8,016 bases of DNA from an uncultured Lachnospiraceae bacterium. Its GTDB lineage: Bacteria; Bacillota_A; Clostridia; Lachnospirales; Lachnospiraceae. Below the pieces are notes generated by a model. The model worked only from the letters and a program-made list of their open reading frames with translations, ran no database searches and was not told where the DNA came from. Numbering within the stretch: the first letter of the stretch is position 1; every line of letters starts with the position of its first letter. Where the stretch lies: positions 1-8,016 of the forward strand of contig CAJKKX010000091.1 in the NCBI GenBank assembly GCA_905200565.1, in the 5' to 3' direction. This document shows, one piece after another, positions 1 through 5,760 of the stretch. The position numbers were made by a program, and so were the translations under genes.

Positions 1-196
1 CCGCAAACGTCATGGCATCGCGCATGTGGAGTATGCCGATGATATCATCTATGTCCTCCCCGTATACAGGATACCGGGTATTCACGCCTTCATTCAGTAT
101 AAAATCCACTGCTTCCTTAAGGCTCATGCTGCCGTCCAGGGCCGTCATGTTGGTGCGGTGCGTCATGATATCCGCGGCTTCCTTGTCTCCGGCTTC
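1..196 (-). pseudogene. CorC/HlyC (CNNM) family protein, CBS-domain part, N-terminally truncated and cut by the window edge
   Basis: Reading leftwards, the frame gives GDKEAADIMTHRTNM, then SLKEAVDFILNEG, RYPVYGEDIDDIIGILHMRD. This is the first CBS repeat of the CorC/HlyC hemolysin-like membrane proteins, which bind nucleotide through CBS pairs and are linked to Mg2+/Co2+ transport. Family members carry a three-to-four-helix DUF21/CNNM membrane domain before this point. Here it is missing: upstream of about 196 the same frame enters the 30-bp repeat array and stops at 350-352, with no usable start. The only plausible start is ATG at 164-166, which overlaps the stop of the upstream hydrolase gene (ATGA) and would make a soluble CBS-only protein by translational coupling. 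An AAGGA lies about 12 bases before it. I read this as a 5'-deleted gene, but a translated fragment is possible. The second CBS repeat and C-terminal domain would lie beyond position 1. Confidence 0.72.
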
Positions 197-1419
197 TGAC
201 CTCCCGGCAGATCTGCACCCGCATTCTGTTTTCCCGGCAGCTTTCCTTCTCCATTCTGTTTTCCCGACAGCTTTCCTTCTGCATTCTGAAGCCCCGGCCG
301 TTTTATCTCCGCATTCTGAAGCCGCGCTGCTTTCAGCATTTCTGTGAAATTATTTCTTGCGCTAAGCGCCGCCAGCTTTTTAAGGGCGCTGAATACGATC
401 TCCTGCGTTTCGGCATCCAACTGCGACAATTTTTCAAACGCCGCCGGAATCGTTGTCTTCCAGTTTGAGCCAAATTCGGAAACCGTATCGATTCCATTCA
501 CGCTGATGACTTCAAAAAGCGCGTCAACAAATCGTTCCCGTTCTTCCCGCGAAAGCTGACGGATCCACTCGTTGAGCGCGGCATCACGCTGCTTTGCCCC
601 CGGCGTCAGATCGCCCAGCATACAAAACTGCCCGTCCTCCACGATCCAGGAAAACGGATCGTGCTGCCACAGGCTCACGCTGCTGCTCTTAACCACCAGG
701 AAATCCTCCTGATTCTCCAGCAGCATTCCCACCAGAGAGGATTGCGGTATCGTCTTTTCCACCTTCGGAAGCGTGCGCTGAAATTCCGCGCTTTCCAGCA
801 CGCATTCCTGAAAGCCGGGACCGTCGTGCGAATACACCTTCTGAATACGTCCCTGTGTTTCGGGCGCACACTTTGCCGCCGCATAGACGGACAGATTTCC
901 GCCCTTGGAATGACCGCCTATCAGAAGCGCCCCCTGTGTGTGCGCGGCTGCCTCGTCGAGATATTTCGCCGCAGCCTCCTGTGAGGGCACCGGGCACTGA
1001 AACGCCATGTTGAAGTCCTCCTTCCAGCCGACGATCGTGGCGTCCGTTCCCCGGAATGCAACATAAGAAAGCCCCGGTCTGATTTTAAATGTGACGGCAG
1101 AAAACTGTTTCTCCCGCTCCCTGTCAAGCTGCTCTGCATAGCCGCAGACCGTAATGCCGCGAAACCGCGGGCTTGCCGCAAGCGCAAACAAAAGCTGACG
1201 GTTGCCCTCCGGATTCCACAGATCCGCAAACATTTCCGGGAAGCATTCCGCGCGCAGCAGCTCCCGGATGCCGATTCCGTTCCAGGTGCGGATCCCCGTC
1301 ATCGACTCCGGAAACTGCATGTACGAAACCCATGCCAGGATCAGGCTGTCCACGGAATTAAACGGCCGCACTTCGAAATCATCCAGCATCGTTTCTGCGT
1401 AAGTGATCATATTATTCAT
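163..1419 (-). CDS. DUF2974 (Mbeg1-like) alpha/beta-hydrolase, lipase-like
   Basis: This 418-residue protein has the features of the DUF2974/Mbeg1-like family, predicted serine hydrolases of lipase type whose substrate is unknown. AFRGTD (121-126) resembles the oxyanion-side strand of class 3 lipases. GGHSKGGN (168-175) is the nucleophile elbow, with Ser171 as the likely nucleophile. SHDGPGF (197-203) and WQHDPFSW (251-258) are conserved family blocks that probably supply the acid and the histidine (Asp199, His253, inferred). No signal peptide or membrane segment is evident, so it is probably cytoplasmic. From about residue 368 the chain becomes five decapeptide repeats of QNAEGKLPGK type, and the last ten codons (KPETRKPRIS) are read out of frame from the downstream CorC-like gene. 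The C-terminus therefore looks chimeric. The start is ATG at 1417-1419, with GGAG 12 bases upstream; Met4 is an alternative. Confidence 0.85.
   Translation of the reverse strand: MNNMITYAETMLDDFEVRPFNSVDSLILAWVSYMQFPESMTGIRTWNGIGIRELLRAECFPEMFADLWNPEGNRQLLFALAASPRFRGITVCGYAEQLDREREKQFSAVTFKIRPGLSYVAFRGTDATIVGWKEDFNMAFQCPVPSQEAAAKYLDEAAAHTQGALLIGGHSKGGNLSVYAAAKCAPETQGRIQKVYSHDGPGFQECVLESAEFQRTLPKVEKTIPQSSLVGMLLENQEDFLVVKSSSVSLWQHDPFSWIVEDGQFCMLGDLTPGAKQRDAALNEWIRQLSREERERFVDALFEVISVNGIDTVSEFGSNWKTTIPAAFEKLSQLDAETQEIVFSALKKLAALSARNNFTEMLKAARLQNAEIKRPGLQNAEGKLSGKQNGEGKLPGKQNAGADLPGGQKPETRKPRIS
191..340. repeat. Five tandem 30-bp repeats encoding 10-residue units
   Basis: Units begin at 191, 221, 251, 281 and 311. 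Units 221-250 and 251-280 differ at two positions. Units 281-310 and 311-340 share their first 13 bases and then drift, and the 191 unit is the most diverged at its start. On the minus strand in the hydrolase frame they encode QNGEGKLPGK-like decapeptides (QNAEIKRPGL, QNAEGKLSGK, QNGEGKLPGK, QNAGADLPGG and a final altered copy). In the CBS frame they encode a different Cys/Arg/Lys/Ala-rich sequence that is also free of stops. The unit length is a multiple of three, so copy-number change would keep both frames. Confidence 0.9.
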
Positions 1420-1492
1420 CGTTCTGGCACACTCCTCTCTGATTCTGCTTTCTGATCAAAACCTGCAGTCCGATCCCAACTGTCCTTGTCAT
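1412..1492 (-). CDS. 26-codon ORF upstream of the hydrolase gene; possible remnant of an AAA-ATPase-like (DUF1703-type) gene
   Basis: The ORF starts with ATG at 1490-1492, behind AAAGGAG at 1498-1504 with 5-base spacing, the best ribosome site in this intergenic region. It encodes MTRTVGIGLQ followed by VLIRKQNQRGVCQNDE and stops at 1412-1414, overlapping the ATG of the hydrolase gene by eight bases, so the two could be translationally coupled. The opening TVGIGLQ resembles the start of the clostridial 'AAA-ATPase-like / PD-(D/E)XK' proteins (PF09820 plus DUF1703), which begin TVGIG-Q-FEKIR. Here that text ends after about ten residues. It may be a deletion remnant whose start signals survived and now lead into the hydrolase, or simply a leader peptide. 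The family resemblance rests on only seven residues. Confidence 0.4.
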   Translation of the reverse strand: MTRTVGIGLQVLIRKQNQRGVCQNDE

Positions 1493-1535
1493 GCTGACTC
1501 CTTTCCGGCAAACATATGCAACCCCTTTTGGTTAC

Positions 1536-1564
1536 ATTATACCTGCAATGCCCGAAAACAACAA
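1536..1564 (-). promoter_or_regulatory. Sigma-70/SigA promoter for the 26-codon ORF and DUF2974 gene
   Basis: On the minus strand a perfect -10 TATAAT lies at 1541-1536. The hexamer TTGTTG lies at 1564-1559, giving a 17-base spacer. The -35 matches only its first three bases, so strength is uncertain. Transcription would begin near 1529, leaving a leader of about 37 bases before the ATG at 1492. Confidence 0.6.
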
Positions 1565-1625
1565 CGACTTCCTCTGTCAAATCCGCAAAAAATAATATTT
1601 GGGTATATCAAAATAAAATAAACTA

Positions 1626-1634
1626 TGCTATAGT
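1626..1634 (+). promoter_or_regulatory. Extended -10 promoter for purC
   Basis: TGCTATAGT at 1626-1634 is an extended -10 (TG, one base, TATAGT) in an AT-rich stretch. No good -35 is seen 16-18 bases upstream, as is usual for extended -10 promoters. Transcription would begin near 1641. The purC leader is then only about 35 bases, leaving no room for a riboswitch. Confidence 0.5.
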
Positions 1635-1675
1635 GTATCTGTAAATACATAAACAACAAATAGGAGTGGATACAA

Positions 1676-2560
1676 ATGAGCGCAGAAATGAAACCGATTA
1701 AAGAAGGAAAGGTCCGCGAAATTTACGACAACGGTGACAGCCTTATCATGGTTGCCACAGACCGTATAAGCTGCTTCGATGTGATTCTGAACAACACCGT
1801 AACGAAAAAGGGCACCGTGCTTACGCAGATGTCGAAATTCTGGTTCAATATGACCGAGGACATCCTTCCGAATCACATGATCTCCACAGATGTGAAGGAT
1901 ATGCCGGAATTTTTCCAGCAGCCTCGTTTTGACGGCAACAGTATGATGTGCAGAAAGCTTACCATGCTTCCGATCGAGTGCATCGTGCGCGGTTACATCA
2001 CCGGCAGCGGCGGCGCTGATGGGAATGGAGTGCGAGGTGAAAACGGCACGGTATGCGGCATTAAGCTGCCGGAGGGCTTAAAGGAATCCGACAAGCTGCC
2101 GGAGCCGATCTACACCCCGTCCACCAAGGCGGAAATCGGCGACCACGACGAAAATATCTCCTACGAGCAGAGCATCGCTCATCTGGAAAAATATTTCCCG
2201 GGCAAGGGAGAGGAATACGCCGCAAAGCTCCGCGACTGCACGATCGCACTCTATAAAAAATGTGCGGATTATGCACTCAGCCGCGGCATCATCATCGCAG
2301 ATACAAAGTTCGAATTCGGTCTGGACGAAAACGGCAATCTGGTGATCGGTGACGAAATGCTCACACCGGACAGCTCCCGTTTCTGGCCGGCAGAGGGCTA
2401 CGAGCCGGGACACGGTCAGCCGTCCTTCGATAAGCAGTTCGCCCGCGACTGGCTGAAAGCAAATCCGGGCAACGACTGGACGCTGCCGGAGGATATCGTG
2501 GAAAAAACGATTGGAAAATACCTGCAGGCTTACGAGCTGCTTACAGGAGAGAAGCTGTAA
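1676..2560 (+). CDS. purC: Phosphoribosylaminoimidazole-succinocarboxamide synthase (SAICAR synthetase)
   Basis: The enzyme joins aspartate to CAIR using ATP, giving SAICAR in de novo purine synthesis in the cytoplasm. The 294-residue length fits the longer bacterial/yeast ADE1-like form. Family blocks in order: EGKVREIY (10-17) and ATDRISCFD (27-35) on the ATP-binding side, PIECIVRGYITGS (99-111), ENGTVCGIKLPEGLKESDKLP (122-142), the substrate loop KAEIGDHDENIS (151-162), IIADTKFEFG (206-215) and GDEMLTPDSSRFW (225-237). One oddity: relatives have GSG-W-x-x-Y-x before ENG, whereas residues 113-121 here read GADGNGVRG, four residues longer and without the Trp and Tyr. The ATG at 1676 has AGGAG (1662-1666) nine bases upstream. 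It stands alone between its own promoter and a terminator, with no other pur gene beside it. Confidence 0.95.
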   Translation: MSAEMKPIKEGKVREIYDNGDSLIMVATDRISCFDVILNNTVTKKGTVLTQMSKFWFNMTEDILPNHMISTDVKDMPEFFQQPRFDGNSMMCRKLTMLPIECIVRGYITGSGGADGNGVRGENGTVCGIKLPEGLKESDKLPEPIYTPSTKAEIGDHDENISYEQSIAHLEKYFPGKGEEYAAKLRDCTIALYKKCADYALSRGIIIADTKFEFGLDENGNLVIGDEMLTPDSSRFWPAEGYEPGHGQPSFDKQFARDWLKANPGNDWTLPEDIVEKTIGKYLQAYELLTGEKL

Positions 2561-2632
2561 AGTACCTCTGCAGATTCGGGGTATGTAAAATTTGCTTTCG
2601 CATGTGAGAATTTAAGAAATTCCCATGAATTC

Positions 2633-2683
2633 AAAAATGCCGCGGCGCTCTTTGCTCATTGCGAAGATAGCAGCGGCATTTTT
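2633..2683 (+). terminator. Rho-independent terminator after purC, probably bidirectional
   Basis: AAAAATGCCGC (2633-2643) pairs with GCGGCATTTTT (2673-2683) as an 11-bp stem ending in a T-run. The 29-base interior can fold further: TCTTTGC (2649-2655 region) pairs with GCGAAGA (from 2661) with one G-U pair around a TCATT loop. Read from the other strand the stem also ends in five T. It could therefore stop both purC transcription and the leftward gph-side operon. Confidence 0.8.
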
Positions 2684-2796
2684 ATCATATAACAGCAACA
2701 CCATGCAAAAACTCCACCTGTACGGTTAAACTCCCCGGAGAACTTCGGCAAATGGTCTGTTGAATTGAAGTTGTACGGGCAGAACGGCGGCTTGGT
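2684..2796. other. Non-coding gap between the terminator and the gph stop codon
   Basis: This 113-base stretch is part of a 236-base gap between purC and gph. I see no gene, strong promoter or further T-tailed hairpin in it. A short GTACGG motif occurs twice (near 2720 and 2773) in the same orientation, without further similarity around it. Confidence 0.5.
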
Positions 2797-3450
2797 CTAC
2801 GCCCCCAGAATCTGTTCTTCCAGCTCCTCTGCGGAATCCACAATCAGCTCCGCCCCCTGCGCAATAAGGAAATCCCGCTCCCGGAAGCCCCAGCTCACAA
2901 TGATACAGTCCATCCCGGCATTCTTTGCCGTCTCAATGTCCACCTCGGAATCGCCGATATAGACCGCATCCTGCTGGTCGATCTGCAGTTCCCTCAAAAC
3001 CTCGTTCACAGAGTCCGGCGCCGGTTTTTTCCTCACGCCTTCCTTTTCGCCGATCGCGCAGTCCATCAGCCCGGCAAAGTATTGCTGATTCAGCTCCTGC
3101 ACGGCAAAGTCCCCCTTATTGGAGACAACCGCGGTCCGGCAACCGCTCTCCCGCAAATCCTGCAGCAATTCCGTGATACCGTCATAGGGCTTTGTCCTGT
3201 CCGCGCAGTGTATTTTGTAATGCTCCTTAAAACGCTCCAGAATCTTCGTTTTCTTCTCTTCCGGGCAGTCTGGCGGAACCGCCAGCTCAATCAGTCTCTG
3301 CATCCCATTGCCCAGGAAACGCCGCACGTCCTCCCGTTTCCGCGCAGGGCAGCCCGCTTCCGTCAGCGCAAAATTCAGACTGCTCTCCAGATCCTCCAGT
3401 GTGTCCAGAATCGTTCCATCCATATCAAAAATCGCAAGCTTATAACTCAT
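2797..3450 (-). CDS. HAD-superfamily phosphatase, phosphoglycolate-phosphatase-like
   Basis: At 217 residues with an alpha-helical cap inserted after motif I, this is a subfamily IA HAD phosphatase of the Gph/PGMB/pyrophosphatase-PpaX type. All four catalytic motifs are intact: FDMDGT (8-13) with nucleophile Asp9 and acid/base Asp11, VVSNK (108-112) with Ser110, Lys142 in KKPAPDS, and YIGDSEVDIETA (164-175) with metal-binding Asp167 and Asp171. It should dephosphorylate a small phosphometabolite in the cytoplasm; the exact substrate cannot be read from sequence, so I give no symbol. The ATG at 3448-3450 has AAGGAA ten bases upstream. It lies 62 bases downstream of the nuclease-like gene on the same strand with no clear promoter between, so it may be transcribed from the ATPase promoter or from one hidden inside the upstream gene. 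Confidence 0.88.
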   Translation of the reverse strand: MSYKLAIFDMDGTILDTLEDLESSLNFALTEAGCPARKREDVRRFLGNGMQRLIELAVPPDCPEEKKTKILERFKEHYKIHCADRTKPYDGITELLQDLRESGCRTAVVSNKGDFAVQELNQQYFAGLMDCAIGEKEGVRKKPAPDSVNEVLRELQIDQQDAVYIGDSEVDIETAKNAGMDCIIVSWGFRERDFLIAQGAELIVDSAEELEEQILGA

Positions 3451-3477
3451 GATGCCATACTTCCTTTTCTCAATGAT

Positions 3478-3508
3478 GGTAACAGTTCAGCTAAACTGCC
3501 CTGTCACC
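3478..3508. promoter_or_regulatory. Dyad-symmetric hairpin between the nuclease-like gene and gph
   Basis: GGTAACAG (3478-3485) faces CTGTCACC (3501-3508). In minus-strand RNA the eight positions pair fully, with one G-U, around a 15-base loop. A second overlapping imperfect palindrome, CAGTTCAGCTAAACTG (3483-3498), competes with it. No T-run follows on the minus strand, so it is not a classic terminator; it could be an operator, a processing site or a weak attenuator. Confidence 0.35.
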
Positions 3509-3512
3509 TGTC

Positions 3513-3935
3513 TCAGATATTCTCTTCAATAAATCCCGTTTTTTGCAGCAATCGCCCTTTCCATCGTATTTGATATTTTCTGTACTCTGAGGATCGAATT
3601 TCCTGCGTTTTACACTTGTTTGCCACAATCCGGTACTGCACTGTATAAGGTGAAAGCTCTCGCCGCAGCATATCTTCCGTTACTTCTAACTGCCGGACCG
3701 CTTTTACTAAATCAGAGCCCTTCAGCTCAATTAAATACGCTACCCTGCTTTCTTCATTTATCAGCAAAAAATCACAGGCACTTTCTCCTTTGATTACCAC
3801 TCCATCTATTTTATAATGCGTCACATTACACCTGTTCTTATTTATTCCCCGATGATATTGCGGATTTCCCTGGTCTCTTGACACAATCTGAGCGGCATTC
3901 CTGCTACATAATGACCCAAATCCCTTTAAAGGCAT
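3513..3935 (-). CDS. Small PD-(D/E)XK-nuclease-like protein partnered with the upstream ATPase
   Basis: I do not recognise a named family for this 140-residue protein. The central part has the layout of a restriction-like nuclease core: YKIDG (41-45), a strand with Asp55 in CDFLLI, a turn, then YLIELKG (67-73) with Glu70-x-Lys72, followed by a helix with Gln82 (AVRQL). D-(14)-E-x-K plus the helix Gln fits PD-(D/E)XK enzymes, including RecB-type members. The C-terminal third is basic (KCKTQEIRSSEYRKYQIRWKGR) and could bind nucleic acid. The ATG at 3933-3935 overlaps the ATPase stop by ten bases. Its upstream AGGA is about 13 bases away, so translation probably depends on coupling. The pair is best read as one functional unit, with cleavage predicted, not shown. 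Base composition is AT-rich, like the ATPase gene. Confidence 0.7.
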   Translation of the reverse strand: MPLKGFGSLCSRNAAQIVSRDQGNPQYHRGINKNRCNVTHYKIDGVVIKGESACDFLLINEESRVAYLIELKGSDLVKAVRQLEVTEDMLRRELSPYTVQYRIVANKCKTQEIRSSEYRKYQIRWKGRLLQKTGFIEENI

Positions 3936-5278
3936 GACTTCACCACATCTTCCTCATCTTTATCCTGCAAATTCAAAAGCTTTTCAAATTCTTCATTAAT
4001 TACTTTTGAAATTTCATCAATTCTTTCGTTCTGAATCATATGAATTTCCTCATCCATACAATTCTCGACCGTTCCATCTTTTACGAACCAGGAATTAAAG
4101 TGACCATAATCAATCCACAACGTCTCCGGAATCACTTTATTTGCCTCTTTTGAATATTTTTTCGGTATCGTGTATGCATACAACAGATTATTCAGTGCTC
4201 CAAGTACATACGGACTGTGCGTTGTCAGCAAAACAGAATGACCGAGGTTACTCATCAGAGCAATTAACTCTGTAATGTATTTCTGCGATTCCGGAAACAG
4301 ATGCGATTCCGGCTCCTCTATAATAAACAGCATATGATCCTGTCTGACCAAATAATAAAACAGCAAATTAAGAATCCACACACACTCCTGCTGACCAGAA
4401 GAAGAGAAATTTATTTTCACATATTTCCCGTTGTCCAAAACAATCTGCTCTTCTCCATCGCTGTAACGATACGTACCCCTTAACACTTTTTTTATTAGAT
4501 TTAATGCCTGCTCTGTTTTTTTCTTTGAAACAGAAGTTTTTCCCATCCGATAAATCGCCAGTCCCTGCAGCCCTTCCGAAAACTCTGGCTTTATACGCAG
4601 AATCCGTTCCAGATAATCTTTGGTACAAATATCCAGAGAACGTTTCTGCATATCGTCCATAGTGGCATAAATATAACTAAGCTGCTGGGACAGCAAAGTA
4701 ATCATGCTGCGCCCGGCCGGAATATATACCACCGGACAGTTATCGTCAAAAATATTATACAAATCAGCTCTAAACTGCTTAAGCTCTTCATCCGGTATCC
4801 CCAACAACGTGGTAGATAAACAATGATTTTTTTCTTCCAGAAAATTTATCAGCTCTTTGCTGAATGTAATCCATATATAATTGGGTGCCCCATACTTTTC
4901 ATCATTTTTGAGTGAAACCCTGATAATGCAGGTTTGGGTAAAATGATACTCAATATACATTTCACCTGCCATTCCCCAGGAGGAACCAAATGTTCTCATA
5001 AACTTTTCACGCAGATAATTTTCCAGATCCTTCTTTAATTCATTCCCATACTTCTGCTGAAATTCATTCTTCAGACCGTTCACCGGAACATTTTTTAAAG
5101 CCTGCGTCTTCGCAAGTTCTGCGATATCCTCTTTTATTGTCCTGAAATAGTAAATCACCTTTGCTATAGTACTCTTTCCAGAAGCCTGGAACCCTGTTAA
5201 GGTCATAAACCGGGAACATTCCAGTTCACAATGCCCTATCGGTCCAAGTTTATTTATAATCAGCTTATGCACTGTCAT
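3926..5278 (-). CDS. ABC/AAA-type ATPase (AAA_15/AAA_21, OLD-like head) of a two-gene cassette
   Basis: The 450-residue protein opens like SMC/RecF/OLD-type ATPases (HKLIINKLGPIG). Walker A is GFQASGKST (29-37). An ABC-like signature SSSGQQE (292-298) is followed by Walker B LFIIEEPESHL (317-327, Glu321/Glu322) and the switch histidine in LLTTHSPYVLG (350-360, His354). Residues about 50-290 hold the long inserted region with helices and YIPAGRS (185-191), a motif common in this group. The C-terminus (about 400-450) is acidic and helical. No TOPRIM domain follows, so it is not a full OLD nuclease; the nuclease-like function is on the overlapping next gene. An AGGAGG at 5281-5286 is only two bases from ATG 5278 but eight from GTG 5272, so the true start may be codon 3. 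The AT-rich composition suggests transfer. Confidence 0.85.
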   Translation of the reverse strand: MTVHKLIINKLGPIGHCELECSRFMTLTGFQASGKSTIAKVIYYFRTIKEDIAELAKTQALKNVPVNGLKNEFQQKYGNELKKDLENYLREKFMRTFGSSWGMAGEMYIEYHFTQTCIIRVSLKNDEKYGAPNYIWITFSKELINFLEEKNHCLSTTLLGIPDEELKQFRADLYNIFDDNCPVVYIPAGRSMITLLSQQLSYIYATMDDMQKRSLDICTKDYLERILRIKPEFSEGLQGLAIYRMGKTSVSKKKTEQALNLIKKVLRGTYRYSDGEEQIVLDNGKYVKINFSSSGQQECVWILNLLFYYLVRQDHMLFIIEEPESHLFPESQKYITELIALMSNLGHSVLLTTHSPYVLGALNNLLYAYTIPKKYSKEANKVIPETLWIDYGHFNSWFVKDGTVENCMDEEIHMIQNERIDEISKVINEEFEKLLNLQDKDEEDVVKSCL

Positions 5279-5314
5279 TCCCTCCTTTTTGGTACTATCT
5301 GATTGCTTTGTTCT

Positions 5315-5343
5315 ATTCTATCATGATGTTTCCTGTTTCACAA
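5315..5343 (-). promoter_or_regulatory. Promoter for the ATPase/nuclease-like operon
   Basis: On the minus strand, TTGTGA (5343-5338) and TAGAAT (5320-5315) are separated by 17 bases. They match the SigA -35 and -10 at four and five positions respectively. The promoter sits immediately after the T-run of the GH31 terminator, so the cassette appears insulated from upstream transcription. Confidence 0.55.
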
Positions 5344-5344
5344 T

Positions 5345-5390
5345 CAAAAAATACAGCCGCATCCCCTGCTTTTGTATCGGGAATACGGCT
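5345..5390 (-). terminator. Rho-independent terminator of the GH31 remnant
   Basis: In minus-strand RNA, AGCCGTATTCCC (5390-5379) pairs with GGGGATGCGGCT (5366-5355) over 12 positions with two G-U pairs and a 12-base loop. GTATTTTTTG follows. On the plus strand the G-U positions become C-A mismatches, so it is directional. It lies just past the GH31 stop codon and has outlived the gene it served. Confidence 0.8.
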
Positions 5391-5406
5391 GCTCACTTTC
5401 CGCCTT

Positions 5407-5693
5407 TTAATCCTTCTTTACGAATACCGGCATGTCCTCCAGCGTTACCTGCACGGTAATCCAGCTTCCGCCCGGATATTCCTGTCCGTTCCAGGCGTCC
5501 TTCCAGATAACGCCGCTGCCGGGTAAGTAGACCCTGCGCGTTTTTGCGCCCGCCTCCAGAACCGGCGTGCCCTTTTCATGCGCCTCTTTCATCAGTTCGC
5601 ACGGATGCGCAGAGAATTCTGTCCCCACGGCTCTATCCAGAGCTCCTCCGCGTCGTAGTGAAATTTCAGTTTTCCATCTTCGATTTTTAGCAT
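5407..5693 (-). pseudogene. GH31 alpha-glycosidase remnant with two internal deletions
   Basis: From ATG 5691-5693, with GAGGGGGA about seven bases upstream, the sequence gives 33 residues (MLKIEDGKLKFHYDAEE, LWIEPWGQNSLRIRAN) and then stops. This is the N-terminus typical of clostridial GH31 alpha-xylosidases/alpha-glucosidases. At about 5595-5603 it switches to a second frame reading CELMKEAHEKGTPV, a block from just after the catalytic barrel. That joins directly to LEAGAKTRRVYLPGS and ends DAWNGQEYPGGSWITV, EDMPVFVKKD, the beta-sandwich C-terminus. Family members have roughly 650-780 residues; the catalytic barrel and both acid residues are gone. The first junction also shifts the frame. 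At the second, in-frame junction about 35-40 residues (normally RPLFYDFP...LLVAPV) are missing between TPV and LEAG. It cannot be active. Ribosome site and terminator survive. Confidence 0.82.
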
Positions 5694-5709
5694 ATGTTGT
5701 TCCCCCTCG

Positions 5710-5736
5710 TTATCCTTTTACAGCTCCAAAAGCCAG
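5710..5736 (-). pseudogene. Last codons of a carbohydrate ABC-transporter permease (MalG-type) gene
   Basis: The frame ending at TAA 5710-5712 reads LAFGAVKG-stop, the characteristic end of sugar ABC permeases of the MalG/CUT1 type. It stops 16 bases before the GH31 ATG, exactly where such a permease would end in a transporter-glycosidase operon. Upstream the frame meets a stop at 5749-5751 and the rest of the permease is absent, so only a scrap is left. The call rests on eight residues plus context. Confidence 0.45.
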
Positions 5737-5760
5737 GCAATATGGGCTTCAGCCGGGAAT

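Noticed and set aside
191..340. Regular 30-bp repeats as a CRISPR array
   Set aside because: The units are directly adjacent with no unique spacers, drift in sequence, and lie inside a coding frame; there are no cas genes nearby.
1579..1591. PurR-type PurBox upstream of purC
   Set aside because: It matches the Bacillus consensus at about ten of thirteen positions but lacks the CGAAC core, and no paired second box at the proper distance was found.
3082..3573. Long plus-strand open frame opposite gph
   Set aside because: It is antisense to gph and the nuclease-like gene, both with clear family motifs and ribosome sites. Its composition is that of a reverse-strand shadow.
3926..5278. ATPase as a complete OLD nuclease, GajA or the PARIS AriA/AriB pair
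   Set aside because: No TOPRIM domain follows the ATPase, no UvrD-like helicase is nearby, and the small partner has a D...ELK core instead of a DUF4435/TOPRIM-type sequence.
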